In this document: positions 44,356 to 54,123 of the stretch, piece after piece
How the letters are laid out: every line of letters starts with the position of its first letter
Numbering within the stretch: position 1 is the first letter of the stretch
Source: Rhynchopus sp. YZ270_cl-10
Taxonomy: Eukaryota; Euglenozoa; Diplonemea; Diplonemida; Diplonemidae
DNA length: 64,000 nucleotides
Assembly: GCA_964035575.1 (NCBI GenBank)
Contig: OZ037891.1
Coordinates: 62,001-126,000, forward strand
Reading direction: 5' to 3'
Position numbers and translations under genes: made by a program
The notes under the pieces: model-generated
The model's input: the letters and a program-made list of their open reading frames with translations, nothing else
Databases searched by the model: none
Told to the model about the DNA's origin: nothing

Positions 44356-45305
44356 AGTGAGAGTTAGAGGGTGAGAGTGTGTGTATAGAAGCGTGTAGAG
44401 AATGACAGTTTGCCCCATGTTTATTTTTAACCCTTTTTATTTTGTGTTTTTTGTTCTTTTCATCCTTTGGGGTTTGCCCCCCCCTTTCCCCCCTTTCCGC
44501 CCCCCTTCCTTTTTGTTAATATTTTTGGTTGGCTGCTGGCTAGGACGGGTCTACCCCAGCGACGGCCCTTACCCCTTGGACGAGGCTCTGAGGGTAGAGG
44601 GCAGTCTCGGAGTAAGACCTGTCTAAGAGCCAGGCCAGTGGCATCAGGAGCCATTGGGCCACTTTTATAGATTGTGCAGTAGAGTAGAGTTTGTACAGAA
44701 CTCTTGTCCTTTGAGTTTCTTTTTTCACTCCTTTAGTTTTTCATTTTTACCTTGTGAAGGTCAATTTCAATTTTTCATTTTTCAAAACCACCACAGGTAA
44801 GCACGAGACCCACCATTGTTGTTGTTGATTTTGTTGTGCGTTATTGTTGTTTTCCCCTTTGGGTGTCAGTCAGTCGGGTCAGGTCACACTTACAGAAGTT
44901 CTCAAAAATTTTCACCAAAAAGAAAACTACTAAAAAGATTATGGAACTTCCTTTTTATTTGTTTGTGTGTTACAGAGGAAACGGCTCACTCAATCCCCTC
45001 CTTCTCCTCTCCTCCCCTCCCCAAGACAAAGCAAAATAAAACTACACCGGTAGACAGAGCAACCCTCCCGTCCCATCCCCTCCCCTTTTCCTTTTGGGAA
45101 AAATTGCACTCACATACGACCCTTTTGCTTATTTGCAGGGAAGTGTTGGTTGTAGTTGTCCCACATGCTTTCTATTTTAGTGCCACTAACTGTGTTTTCA
45201 GGCACTGTCTTGCCAGTACAATAGTAAAGTGCCCTTGTCTGGACATCTAGCTGTTTACATACTCGCTTGACTAGTAAGTACCCCCTCTGTCACTGGATGT
45301 AGATA

Positions 45306-45358
<53 letters not shown>

Positions 45359-45365
45359 TTTTGAG

Positions 45366-45394
<29 letters not shown>

Positions 45395-45396
<2 letters not shown>

Positions 45397-45407
45397 AATA
45401 GTAAAGT
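45395..45407 (+). repeat. Right target-site duplication of D (ACAATAGTAAAGT)
   Basis: It directly follows the final A30 of D's tail and leads into GCCCTTGTCTGG, the continuation of the interrupted 3' UTR of A. Confidence 0.85.
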
Positions 45408-45479
45408 GCCCTTGTCTGGACATCTAGCTGTTTACATACTCGCTTGACTAGTAAGTACCCCCTCTGTCACTGGATGTAG

Positions 45480-45512
<33 letters not shown>
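45408..45512 (+). other. 3' terminal remnant of element A
   Basis: About 74 bp identical to the end of the 3' UTR of D (GCCCTTGTCTGG to GATGTAGAT), followed by A31. Read alone it looks like a tiny 5'-truncated retrotransposon. The shared duplication with 34381-34393 shows it is the displaced 3' end of A. Confidence 0.75.
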
Positions 45513-45515
<3 letters not shown>

Positions 45516-45590
45516 CCAAAACCACTTCCGGGAGGTTTCGGGAGGGTTTCGGGAACCAAAAAAAGCCGCCCCCTGTGCACCTTAGATACC

Positions 45591-46068
45591 AAGGAGCTAA
45601 GGAGCTAAGGAGCTAAGGAGCTAAGGAGCTAAGGAGCTAAGGAGCTAAGGAGCTAAGGAGCTAAGGAGCTAAGGAGCTAAGGAGCTAAGGAGCTAAGGAG
45701 CTAAGGAGCTAAGGAGCTAAGGAGCTAAGGAGCTAAGGAGCTAAGGAGCTAAGGAGCTAAGGAGCTAAGGAGCTAAGGAGCTAAGGAGCTAAGGAGCTAA
45801 GGAGCTAAGGAGCTAAGGAGCTAAGGAGCTAAGGAGCTAAGGAGCTAAGGAGCTAAGGAGCTAAGGAGCTAAGGAGCTAAGGAGCTAAGGAGCTAAGGAG
45901 CTAAGGAGCTAAGGAGCTAAGGAGCTAAGGAGCTAAGGAGCTAAGGAGCTAAGGAGCTAAGGAGCTAAGGAGCTAAGGAGCTAAGGAGCTAAGGAGCTAA
46001 GGAGCTAAGGAGCTAAGGAGCTAAGGAGCTAAGGAGCTAAGGAGCTAAGGAGCTAAGGAGCTAAGGAG
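45591..46068. repeat. Perfect 8-bp satellite (AAGGAGCT)n
   Basis: About 60 consecutive copies of AAGGAGCT over 478 bp, without any divergence that I can see. It lies just past the end of element A. Each unit contains the palindrome AGCT. Stops occur in every plus frame, so it is non-coding. Confidence 0.95.
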
Positions 46069-46180
46069 ACGGTGGCCCTCAGCTGGTTCGCTGGGACTAC
46101 GTCCATCACCACCACCCTCACGCACATGCTCCTCGCCAGTGCATCGATGCACAGGTGATCCCCCCAGCACCCCTGCAACT

Positions 46181-46340
46181 TCAGGAGGGACGACTCGCAC
46201 CCTGTCTCCCCAGCCACTGACGCACCACAGACATCTCACGGAGCCACACCTTCGCTCGCGCTCCCGTCCGGTACAGCTCGTCCTGCATCCCAGCCAGCGC
46301 GAGGATCAGCCCACGATAGGCAGCCTCTGTCCTCTCGCAG
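46181..46340 (-). other. Short coding-like minus-strand fragment
   Basis: Minus-strand frame ending at TGA (46181-46183) reads like protein (LILALAGMQDELYRTGARAK then VWLREMSVVRQWLG). No family recognised. It could be a terminal exon of the minus-strand gene at 46485-47511, with the K+ channel sequence now lying between them, or a coincidence of GC-rich sequence. Confidence 0.25.
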
Positions 46341-46541
46341 CCCGCCTTGTCAACGGTGCCACCATTCTTGTCATTCTTGCGTCACAGATCATTCTCTGCC
46401 TGGAAACATTGCCACAGTACTACCAGGCCTCGCTTGACAAGGAGCAACCTTGGTTTTCGCTTGAAGTTGCGGTGGTGTCGTTTTTTACGGTAGAGCTGGC
46501 AGCGCGGTTCGCAGTGGTAACGCATCATGAACGGTACCTGC
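46341..46541 (+). pseudogene. Isolated voltage-gated K+ channel exon (S1-S2)
   Basis: The plus-strand frame encodes two adjacent hydrophobic helices typical of Kv channels: S1 with NGATILVILASQIILCLETL and S2 with WFSLEVAVVSFFTVELAARF. The pairs CLETLP and FTVELAARF are Kv hallmarks. A convincing acceptor precedes it (CCTCTGTCCTCTCGCAG); the downstream donor is weak (CTGCGG then GTGTTC). No T1 domain, S4 arginine ladder or GYGD pore is visible on this strand in the window. It overlaps the end of the minus-strand gene at 46485-47511. Best read as an isolated or captured exon; a gene with very distant exons cannot be excluded. Confidence 0.55.
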
Positions 46542-47511
46542 GGGTGTTCTCGCCCTTAAGGCGCGTCGTCCGCTCCCACTGCAGCTCCGTCTGCTCCCCG
46601 TTTGCCGGTCTGGCCTGCACGCATACACCACACGAGGTCTTCTCTGCAGCCATGTGGATGCCAACAAGATGTCGGCGTCTCCCTCGCCGTCTTCCGCTGG
46701 TGCACGCTTCGTGCCTCCCGCTCCGCCCGCACCCGGGTAGGGTGCCAGCATCTCCCTCGTGGTTGCCGCTGTGTCTGTCGTCGGCGTGCCCTTCCTGTGC
46801 TGCGCAGTTGTTGTCTGCTTCTTCTTCTTGTTCTTCTTCTTCCATGTTGCCGCTTTCGGCTTCTGCGTCGACAGCGCCTCCTCCGTCTCCGGCGTCCACA
46901 GCGTGCCGTCGTCGCTGCTCGCCCATTCATCCTCCGCCCAGTCGAGGGTGGCATCAAGGGAACACCTCTTCGCCGCCACAGGCGGACCTGTGACGTTGCC
47001 CGGGATATGCCACGGGGAGGCGGGTGTCGTCTTCGTCGCCGTGTGCGCTGTCGCGCACGTTGCGTATCCCTCGATGCTTGTCAACGTTGTACAACCGTAC
47101 AGAAACGCATCGTCTACTTCCTTCACACACGACACAGAGCTCAGATCAAGTCTCGTTAACGATGAACCCGACAAAAATTTATTCGGAATGACAGTCGCAA
47201 CCTCCGCCTGCAGAAGCAAACACGCCACCTCAGGATCGTCCACCTCCTCCAACCGCTCTGCAGTGATGTCCGTCTCACCCAACGCATGAAGTGCTGCTCG
47301 GGCTGCGTACTTCTTAGCTTTCGTCAGGATGATTGTGTCACCAGCACTCAGCTGCCTGATGTCCTCTCCTTCGTCCTTCCCTCCGAAGCCCATGTGGAAG
47401 CTGTCCTCAGCCAACCCCACTGCAGACGCCACCTTCTGCCGCATCGTCTCCGTTGTCACCCACCTCGATCATGAACAAGTTGTCGTCGTACCCCTTGATG
47501 GTTACGTCCAT
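46485..47511 (-). pseudogene. Ubiquitin-like domain + BspA-like leucine-rich protein, frameshifted
   Basis: The minus strand begins MDVTIKGYDDNLFMIEV at 47511, then continues in the next frame from about 47459 as TTETMRQKVASAVGL through GKDEGEDIRQLSAGDTIIL. Together these form a ubiquitin-like fold (MxVxIK...EV...GDTIxL). The frames are joined by one extra G in GAGGTGGGTGACA. Next comes a BspA-like leucine-rich segment (IPNKFLSGSSLTRLDLSS ... FLYGCTTLTSI), an acidic stretch (DWAEDEWASSDDG), a Lys-rich patch (WKKKNKKKKQ) and a low-complexity tail ending near 46485 opposite the Kv exon. No short intron with normal sites bridges the frames. It may be a pseudogene, a sequencing error or a frameshifting gene. 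Confidence 0.5.
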
Positions 47512-49004
47512 TTGGTGACGGGCTAAAAAACCTGTCGTTCTTGTGTGACACTTCCATGGAAACGTGATGAGGACCTCACCTTTTTTTACAGGTGGTTTTT
47601 TTTGTAAGGACCTCACACACTGGGCAGGCGGTCAGCTATTCGCTTCCCGCGGGGCGTTCGCGTGCGCGCTTCGCGCGCCCGCTCACGGTAACGTGTACAA
47701 AAAAACCTCACTCGTGCCTTCACGAACTGGCCTGTAAAGTGGCCTGTAAAAAGTGGTGTTTTTGTGGTAAACGCCAGATGGTCAAAAGAGTGATCTGACC
47801 ATATTCCCCAGGTATAACTGGTACTCAAATAGTTCATTAACGAAGGAATCTTGCACTTTTGACCATCACATATTACATGTGTTTTTTCAGGTTTTTCAAT
47901 GCACTTTCCTGTGCTGGGAAGCATGCCACAAGTGTCATGTTTTACAAGGTAAAAATGACCAAAAAAGCTGATTTTTGGCCGAATGCCACATGTCATTTGG
48001 CAGTCCATTTTTTGAACAGGACTGTCTTAAATTTTTTTTTTGGGCCTCAATACCCCCAAACAACACGTTAAGCCCAAAAAATTCACTTTTGGAAGAGCAA
48101 CTATTTATTTAAAAAAATCGATTTTTTGGTCAAATCCCCCCTGGATATGGTGAGGGTGTGTGGGGGGAGGGGTGGCGCACATTTCTATAGTAAAGACTAA
48201 AAAACTAAGGTTTTTTAGGATTTTGTCTTCTTTTTTGTGTTGCTCTGTTGTGTGGTGGGCTGTTATGTAGTGCCGAGAGTCGCGCGTAGAGGGGGTAAGG
48301 CTTCATTGAGTGCAAAGTACAAACGAAGCTTTTGTTTCTTTGTTTTGAGAACTTCATTTCTAACTACCAATCTTGCATTTCTGATGCACAAAAGAAAAAC
48401 AAAATGGACTACTGAACAAGGCCGCAGCCACACCGATGCACCCTCGTGTCTATCTGGCTAGTGGTTGTTTCGATGGAAGGGGTGAACGGTACTTTGCTTC
48501 AAAACATCAAAATATCAAAAAACTGAAGCAAAACTTGCGAACCAAGAACAGCGTTGCGTTATGGTTTATGTTATATAATTGCTTGCAAGAAGGACAAAGG
48601 AACTAAAGCAAAAAACGTGTGTGCAAAATAAAGTTCCGACGAGGGAATGGAAAGGAAACAAATATCAGAGAACACAGAAAAACAAAACCCCGCACCACAC
48701 CCACCCGAAGGCAGTGCAGTGCGCCACAGCAGCATCACCAGCACGCAGCTTTGTTGTGTGTATCCGCAAACAAAACCATGCAAAGCCACCTCAGGATAGG
48801 AAGACCACTCGTGTGGCAGCTGCACTACACCCAACGAGGTCATCACATGAAAAGTGGATTGAGTTGAAACATATAATTCTGCTGGACACACACACGCTGC
48901 ACTCATCTGGTATGGCCGCAGCATCGGTTCCCCTCGTATCAACACCTCCTTCACATGCAAACAGGCATGCCCCGTCGCATATGCACAGTGACAAAACAAA
49001 AACA
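47512..49004. other. AT-rich intergenic region
   Basis: No gene recognised. It contains a dispersed repeat (47786-47902) and T-rich runs near 48030 and 48120. The long plus-strand frame starting at 48579 runs antisense to the PB1-UBA gene and is low complexity; I do not call it. Confidence 0.6.
47786..47902 (+). repeat. Dispersed repeat, copy 1
   Basis: Shares about 115 bp, with point differences, with 54124-54241: common blocks GAGTGATCTGACCATATT, CCAGGTATAAC, CGAAGGAAT and GCACTTTTGACCATCACA. Same orientation, non-coding. Probably an old transposon fragment. Confidence 0.75.
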
Positions 49005-50507
49005 TCACATCATCTCCTCCAAAACAGCTGCAACGTCTCCGTTGTGCCTCTCAAGCACAGCGCGCATGTGTGCAGTGATGTCGAACCCCATGTTCCGCAG
49101 GGCAGTCACACCCGCACTGTCCTCCTCACACACAACTGCTGCCGCCTGCTCCCTCTCTGTCTCTGCCGGCACAGCAACCACATCCACATCCTCGTTGTCC
49201 TCCACCTGCACGTCCTCCTCCGCTGCCATCGGCATCTTCTGCTCGCAGCGTGGCCCGTGCTGGCCTGCATGTTTCGCACACCTCACACAGCAGTGTGTGG
49301 CGTGCACACCAGTCACCTCAAAGCTGCACCCAGCACACACAAGCAGGGCTGCATCCGGCACACCAGCAGTGACGTCCTCCTCCTCTTCCTCTTGGCTCGG
49401 CATCTCCACAGCCTCAGTCGCATCTGCACTCTTCCTCCCGTGAACACGGCAGCGTGGGCCGTGCTGACCTGCGTGCTTCACACTCCTCCGGCAGCACGGT
49501 TTCACTTCTTCACTCACTGCCTCTGCAGGTGTCTCTTCTTCTGTCTGCTCCACGAGGACGTCAGTCGCATCTGCACTCTTCAGGCAGCGTGGACCGTGCT
49601 GACCTTCCTTCACAGACTCCGACACGTCTTCACCCACCACCGCTGGTGCAGCAGCCTCAACATTAGAAGTCTCCATGTGTCTCTGCTCACAGCGTGGTCC
49701 ATGCTGGCCTCCCCCACGAGCGCACATGTGGCAGCAGTGTGTGCCGTGTCTGCGTGTCACTGCATAGGAACATCCTTCGCCAGCACAGCACACCTCTGCC
49801 ACCGCAGCCTGCGGAACGTCAGTCGCATCTGCACTCTTCCTCCCGTGCACACGGCAGTGTGGACCGTGCTTACCTGCGTGCTTCACACTCCGACGGCAGC
49901 ACGGTGTCCCTTCCTTCACAGACTCAGACCCAGATCCAACCTCGTCGCCTGCCTGCTGCTTCTGTTCCTGACCCTGTGTCCGTGTCTGTGCGTGCCACTC
50001 AGCCAACAGCTGGCGAATCCCAGGCAGCATAGCGCCGTGACGACCATGCATGTATTGGTGGTGGCGGTGCCTGTGTCCGTCTCTCTGTGCGTCACGATGC
50101 TGGCTCACGCGCTCCCAGAACGCCTGGCGCGGATGCTTCTGCTGGCCAAGACACACTGCAGACCCATCCTGCGCACCTATCGCCACCACCAGACGCAGGG
50201 CACGTTGTTGTCCACACACGTCCGCGTCGTCTGACCCGCGTGCCTCCCGCCAGAGCGCCACACACTCGGCCCACTCCTCGTCCAGGTCCACCGTCACCAG
50301 GTCCCCCTCGTCGTCCACGTAGCGCAGCGTGAACACCCCGCACGCCCACTGCCGCACACACCCCTTCACGTCCTCCAGGCTCGGGCAGAGGAGCCGTGTG
50401 CGCCGCTGCTCCACCACCCTCCGCCCGCGCACGAGCACAAACTTCAGTGGCACCCCGACCGCACCCTCTGAGGAGAGCTGCATCGTCGCTGCCTCTGTGT
50501 GTGCCAT
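49005..50507 (-). CDS. PB1-UBA protein with Cys/His repeats, p62/NBR1-like
   Basis: 500 aa. The start ATG at 50507 (GACAATGGCA) lies just before the PB1 domain; the frame is open 73 codons further but reads like UTR. PB1 spans about 20-110: basic strand PLKFVLVRGRR, then the acidic OPCA motif YVDDEGDLVTVDLDEEW (63-79). A Gln/His-rich linker follows, then four Cys/His repeats of two alternating kinds (CCRRSVKHAGKHGPHC; HGTHCCHMCARGGGQHGPRC) separated by acidic spacers with KSADAT. The C-terminal 40 residues form a UBA domain (LRNMGFDITAHMRAVLE). PB1 plus UBA is the architecture of selective-autophagy receptors p62 and NBR1, where PB1 oligomerises and UBA binds ubiquitinated cargo. The Cys/His repeats replace the usual ZZ finger, and no clear LIR was identified. 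Function is inferred. Single exon. Confidence 0.7.
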   Translation of the reverse strand: MAHTEAATMQLSSEGAVGVPLKFVLVRGRRVVEQRRTRLLCPSLEDVKGCVRQWACGVFTLRYVDDEGDLVTVDLDEEWAECVALWREARGSDDADVCGQQRALRLVVAIGAQDGSAVCLGQQKHPRQAFWERVSQHRDAQRDGHRHRHHQYMHGRHGAMLPGIRQLLAEWHAQTRTQGQEQKQQAGDEVGSGSESVKEGTPCCRRSVKHAGKHGPHCRVHGRKSADATDVPQAAVAEVCCAGEGCSYAVTRRHGTHCCHMCARGGGQHGPRCEQRHMETSNVEAAAPAVVGEDVSESVKEGQHGPRCLKSADATDVLVEQTEEETPAEAVSEEVKPCCRRSVKHAGQHGPRCRVHGRKSADATEAVEMPSQEEEEEDVTAGVPDAALLVCAGCSFEVTGVHATHCCVRCAKHAGQHGPRCEQKMPMAAEEDVQVEDNEDVDVVAVPAETEREQAAAVVCEEDSAGVTALRNMGFDITAHMRAVLERHNGDVAAVLEEMM

Positions 50508-51924
50508 TGTCGCTGCCCTCGCTCCGACCGTACCTGCTGGCGCTGCTGGCTCCGTTGTGTTGTGTTTGCTCTTCGTGGTTCCCCTCTTCTCTGCTTTGGT
50601 TAGTGTAGACAAAGATGTGTAGTCACGAATAAGAGTAATGTGTATAGGATATGGTCTGTGGGTGTCAATGTGTTGTGTAGGAGGTGTGAAAAGGAAACAT
50701 GATACGCAACGAAAAACCCGCCGCATGCGTCGCCAGCCAGATTAACGGGGATCATTGCGAACACAGGAACATGAATACTGGTGATGTAGGGTCCGGTTGG
50801 GGATATGAGGTGATGATTGCAAACCCATGAGAAGGTGAGACAGTAGTGTTTCCTTTTTTATTCCTCATTGTAAAGCGCGCATCTTTCTTTGTTTTTTTTT
50901 TTGTATGAACACAAGGCAAGTGGGAAGGGTGGGACAGGGGTATGTTGCATTTTTTTGTGAACAGAACAGTGGATTTGGGTGGGTAACAGTAGTACAAACG
51001 TCGTCACACAGTCCTCAGAGAGAAATGGATCGAGTCTGATGGTGTGTAAGATTCATCCAATACGCGAAACAAGCCGTCTGTGAAACAATGGTGTTGATTT
51101 ATTCACCCGTCTGCACCTATAAAAGAATCCGTTCTAACGAACACAGTCCGGACCAATATCCGACGATGTTCCCTTTTCGGGTCAGGCATTTTTCTCGTTG
51201 TCATGCCTGGTCATAAAATAAAGAGGAAAAAAAAAAACTGAGAAATTGGAAAACATAAAAGCATCCAGTACTAGGTACCGTATGCCTTCATGGGGTTAAA
51301 AGGAAAGGGAGGGGGAGGGGGGAGCGGGGCTGAACCAAACATTGTTTGTCTTCTTTTTTATCTTTTTTTTGAAAAAAAAATTGGCTGCAGGTTTGTGCGG
51401 TAGAACAGGACAACGTAGCGATGCACGCAGCTTTGACGTGGATGGTGAAAACCATAAAAACCAGAACATGCGTGTGCATCTGTTGGTCCCAACACAGTAC
51501 TTCTGTACGATTTCTTTTTTTTTTTTTTTGAAAACTTGGTTGTATTAGTGTATACACCCGAGGATGAACTCCACTATACACTTTTTTTTTTTGAAACTTG
51601 GCTTTCATTTTGAGATCTGTTCGGGGCCAGCTATTGTTGTGGGGCTTTGAGCTTTTTTCCTTTTACACCCACTAATATTATTTTTTTTGGAAATATACTT
51701 AAAAAGCATGCATTGGCAAGACAAAGCACCAACACCACCAAAAAAAAAAAAACAAAAAAAAAATGAGGCAAGTGTGGCGAGGGTGAACGAGTGCAAGCAT
51801 AAAAAGGGGTGTGAGGCTTTGGTGGGTACAATGAAGCCATACGGCTTCTGTTAACTGGGGGGTGGGGGCATATTCTGTGGCCTCACATGCACGAATACGA
51901 GACAAGTCAAAAAAAAAAAAAAAA

Positions 51925-51963
51925 GTTTATAAGATGATCCTAAGCCTCACGTACTTAGTCACC
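51925..51963 (-). repeat. TTAGGATC motif, copy 2
   Basis: Minus strand reads GGTGACTAAG, 8 bases, then GGCTTAGGATCATCTTATAA. Related copies lie at 58940-58976, 60306-60345 and 63967-63998, all on the minus strand. GACTAA plus a short spacer plus CTTAG resembles a branch point and 3' splice acceptor, but no coding exon follows here. Confidence 0.6.
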
Positions 51964-52237
51964 TTTAAAAAAAAAGATAAAACGCCATAGTAGTATGTTT
52001 AAAAAGTCAACCCCCATGTGGAAAGGGCCCGAGCGAGAGAGAGGTTTTTCACCTGTCACCCACCCGAAGCCCCTCCCCTTAGCATATATCACAGACAAAA
52101 CGCTTTGCCCACCACACGTCTGAGAGACGTGCAGCTACAAATCGTTCTATGGTTTCACTATAAAGTGACGAGACAAGTTTATTTTCTCTTGGAGGAGGAG
52201 ACAGAGAGAGTGTGGGTGGGAGAAGGGTGCAGGATCA

Positions 52238-52238
<1 letters not shown>

Positions 52239-52271
<33 letters not shown>
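52239..52271. repeat. (GA)n microsatellite
   Basis: About 16 perfect AG dinucleotides. Confidence 0.95.
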
Positions 52272-52273
<2 letters not shown>

Positions 52274-53259
52274 AAGAAAATACCCACTACCCTCCCCTTG
52301 TCCCTTGCCCTCCTTGGTTTTAACGATTTAACGTTGTGCACGTTGCTTTTTTTTTCCCCTCACAAAACTGTCCGTGTTTTTTTTCCCCTATTTTATTTTG
52401 TGTGGTATCGACAGACATCTTTGTAGTCGTCCTTTTTTTGTGTATCGATAAAAGTAACTCACCATAAACCAAAATAAAAAAAATACTGGGCCAAAGTATG
52501 GAATCAAAATATTCGTAAAGTTTGCGGATTTGCGGGTTTGCGTAAAATAACTGCAACTTTTGGGATTTTCGCAACTTAAAACATTGAATGAATATGGTCA
52601 GATGTACTGTACCTTAGGGGTTCCCCCCCCCCCCCTTTTTGCGCGAGACACCGACTCCTACACCGGGGCCTGCCTTGCCCTTAGTTCTTCTTGCCGACAC
52701 TACCATCGAGACCTGACCGTGCAAGGTGTAGTACACAACAACCGAAGAATGTTCTTGTATCCCCCCACACACTAATTCTTGTTTGTTGGGCCTTCTCCGG
52801 TGGGTGGGGGTACCCCCTACATGCATGCAGAAGAGCGTACAGGGGTGGGTCCCAACAACCAAAAACCACTCAGGCCCAGAAAACCCAATAATAGCATAAC
52901 TCTGGGAACGTAAAATAACAGTATTTTTTGGCCATTTTTGTTGGAAATTGGGACATCGTTACAGCCCAGTATTTTTTGGGTTTACGGTATGTCGAAAAAG
53001 ACAGGTTATGCACCCACCCAAAAAAAATTATTACGCATCCACTTGCCGTTTGGATAAAGAAAACAAAGACGAAAAAGGGGGTTTGGGGGGAAGAGTTTAA
53101 TTCTTGAACGCATCCCCACACTCAGGTACACTCTATACTCAACATCACCCGCTAAGATGTTCGCAGACGGCACACCCCAGCCATACAGTGTGTGGTGAGA
53201 GATGGTATTGAGAATCTGACACCTTTTTTTGTTGTTGCTTTCTTTTTTTTTTCTCTTCT

Positions 53260-53480
53260 TCCATAGGGTGAAAACGATCGTTTTTTTTTTTTTTTTTTTT
53301 TTACGAATCTGGGAAAAAGTGATCGGTCTTTTTTTTTTTTTTTTTTTTTCACGATCGTGAAGAAAAAAAAACGATCGTTTTTTTTTTTTTTTTTTCTTCA
53401 CGATCGTGAAAAAAAAGCACCTTTTTCTTCACGATCGTGAAGGAAAAAAAAAACGATCGTTTTTTTTTTCCCATATTATG
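53260..53480. repeat. Cluster of ACGATCGT palindromes in A/T runs
   Basis: Repeated TTCACGATCGTGAA cores, each flanked by T runs on the left and A runs on the right, alternate with AAACGATCGTTT. Several arms extend to CTTCACGATCGTGAAG, giving perfect hairpins. A second cluster lies at 56704-56822. Confidence 0.85.
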
Positions 53481-54123
53481 TCGTTGATCGCTGGCCCACA
53501 CCAGGGAGGGAGCCCCCACAGGTGCCCACAACCCCCCTGAAATCGGCCGAGAGTAACTTTTAGCGGTGTTTTGACGTAAAATGTCACCTTTTTTGCCATT
53601 TTTGGGGTGTACTTTTCTGGAACAAAATTCGCAAAACCCGAAATACGAATCGTAAAAAATCGCGACATTCTATGACATGCGTATACCATGAAGCAGCACG
53701 TCACGGCATGGCATGTAACATGCACATGTAATATCGCCAAAAACCTAGTCGTAGTAACATCATCACTGTGCAAACCCCTGTCCATCCAATACAATTCACA
53801 CTCTTTGTGGGTGGTCTTGCTGCCTTTTTGCCACAGTAATTTTTGGCCCGGCAGGCATGCTCTTGAAGCATGGCAATTTAGTGTGTATGGGGCAGGGTGT
53901 TGTTTTGTTCTGAATTCCCTTTGTTACAATATCTATCCAATCGCGAGTGGTTGTATGTGTATCGTGAGACACTCTTTTTAACCCTTTACGGACCAAGAGG
54001 ACATTTATGCCCATTGTGGCGGGGGATGCGGCGTTCAACACCAGGCCAAGTTGGCCAAAAGCCCAACTTTTGTACTGTCCAACCTCTGTACAATTACGGT
54101 ATATTTCGTTGGCTGGTGGTCTG
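53481..54123. other. Intergenic, no gene seen
   Basis: AT-rich sequence without recognisable coding potential, RNA gene or clear repeat apart from short motifs shared with neighbouring repeats. Confidence 0.5.

Larger units (their letters stand above)
34394..45395 (+). mobile_element. Full-length non-LTR retrotransposon D
   Basis: Complete element of about 11.0 kb: partial plus three full 17-bp repeats at the 5' end, a 5' UTR of about 245 bp, one polyprotein frame (34639-44355), a 3' UTR of about 950 bp, and a tail of 48 A, GAGTTTTGAG and 30 A (45308-45395). It is bounded by a 12-13 bp duplication (34381-34393, 45395-45407). Absence of LTRs, an oligo(A) 3' end, and RT with a downstream restriction-like endonuclease place it among site-selective RLE-type non-LTR elements (R2/NeSL-like group in the broad sense). 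Intact frame and perfect duplication suggest a recent insertion. Confidence 0.9.
1..45512 (+). mobile_element. Outer non-LTR retrotransposon A, split by nested insertions
   Basis: Element A is present as 1-5948 (coding 3' half and most of the 3' UTR) and 45396-45512 (last part of the 3' UTR and a 31-A tail). Its 5' half lies before the window. The left piece stops exactly after TGCCAGTACA. The same sequence reappears at 34374-34383 and runs on into ATAGTAAAGT, and the remaining 3' UTR (TGCCCTTG... to GATGTAGAT) resumes after the tail of D. Joined conceptually, the flanks rebuild the uninterrupted 3' UTR seen in D at 45211-45305. The intervening sequence is therefore inserted elements B, E and D. 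The flank after the tail is TATCCAAAACC; the 5' flank is not visible, so A's own target duplication cannot be tested. A is in the same subfamily as D and collinear with it across the reading frame, with only a few substitutions seen. Confidence 0.8.
50508..53259. other. Intergenic, low-complexity AT-rich region
   Basis: No gene recognised. It includes CTATAAAAGA at about 51117 (TATA-like, plus strand), A/T homopolymers, a (GA)n tract (52239-52271), one copy of the TTAGGATC motif (51925-51963), and C-run/T-run sequence near 52623. Short frames here are homopolymer-driven. Confidence 0.6.

Noticed and set aside
1-45512. LTR retrotransposon or DIRS-type element
   Set aside because: No long terminal direct repeats, integrase or tyrosine recombinase; 3' poly(A) tails, short duplications and RLE-type endonuclease indicate non-LTR elements.
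45396-45512. Independent 5'-truncated SINE-like insertion
   Set aside because: The shared ACAATAGTAAAGT at 34381 and 45395 shows it is the displaced end of element A, not a separate insertion.
45591-46068. Possible CRISPR array or telomere
   Set aside because: Uninterrupted 8-bp units with no spacers; the unit does not resemble telomere repeats and the site is internal.
48579-50234. 551-aa plus-strand open frame
   Set aside because: It is antisense to the PB1-UBA gene, rich in His/Thr/Cys from reversed repeats, and has no recognisable domain; the minus-strand frame shows clear PB1 and UBA signatures.
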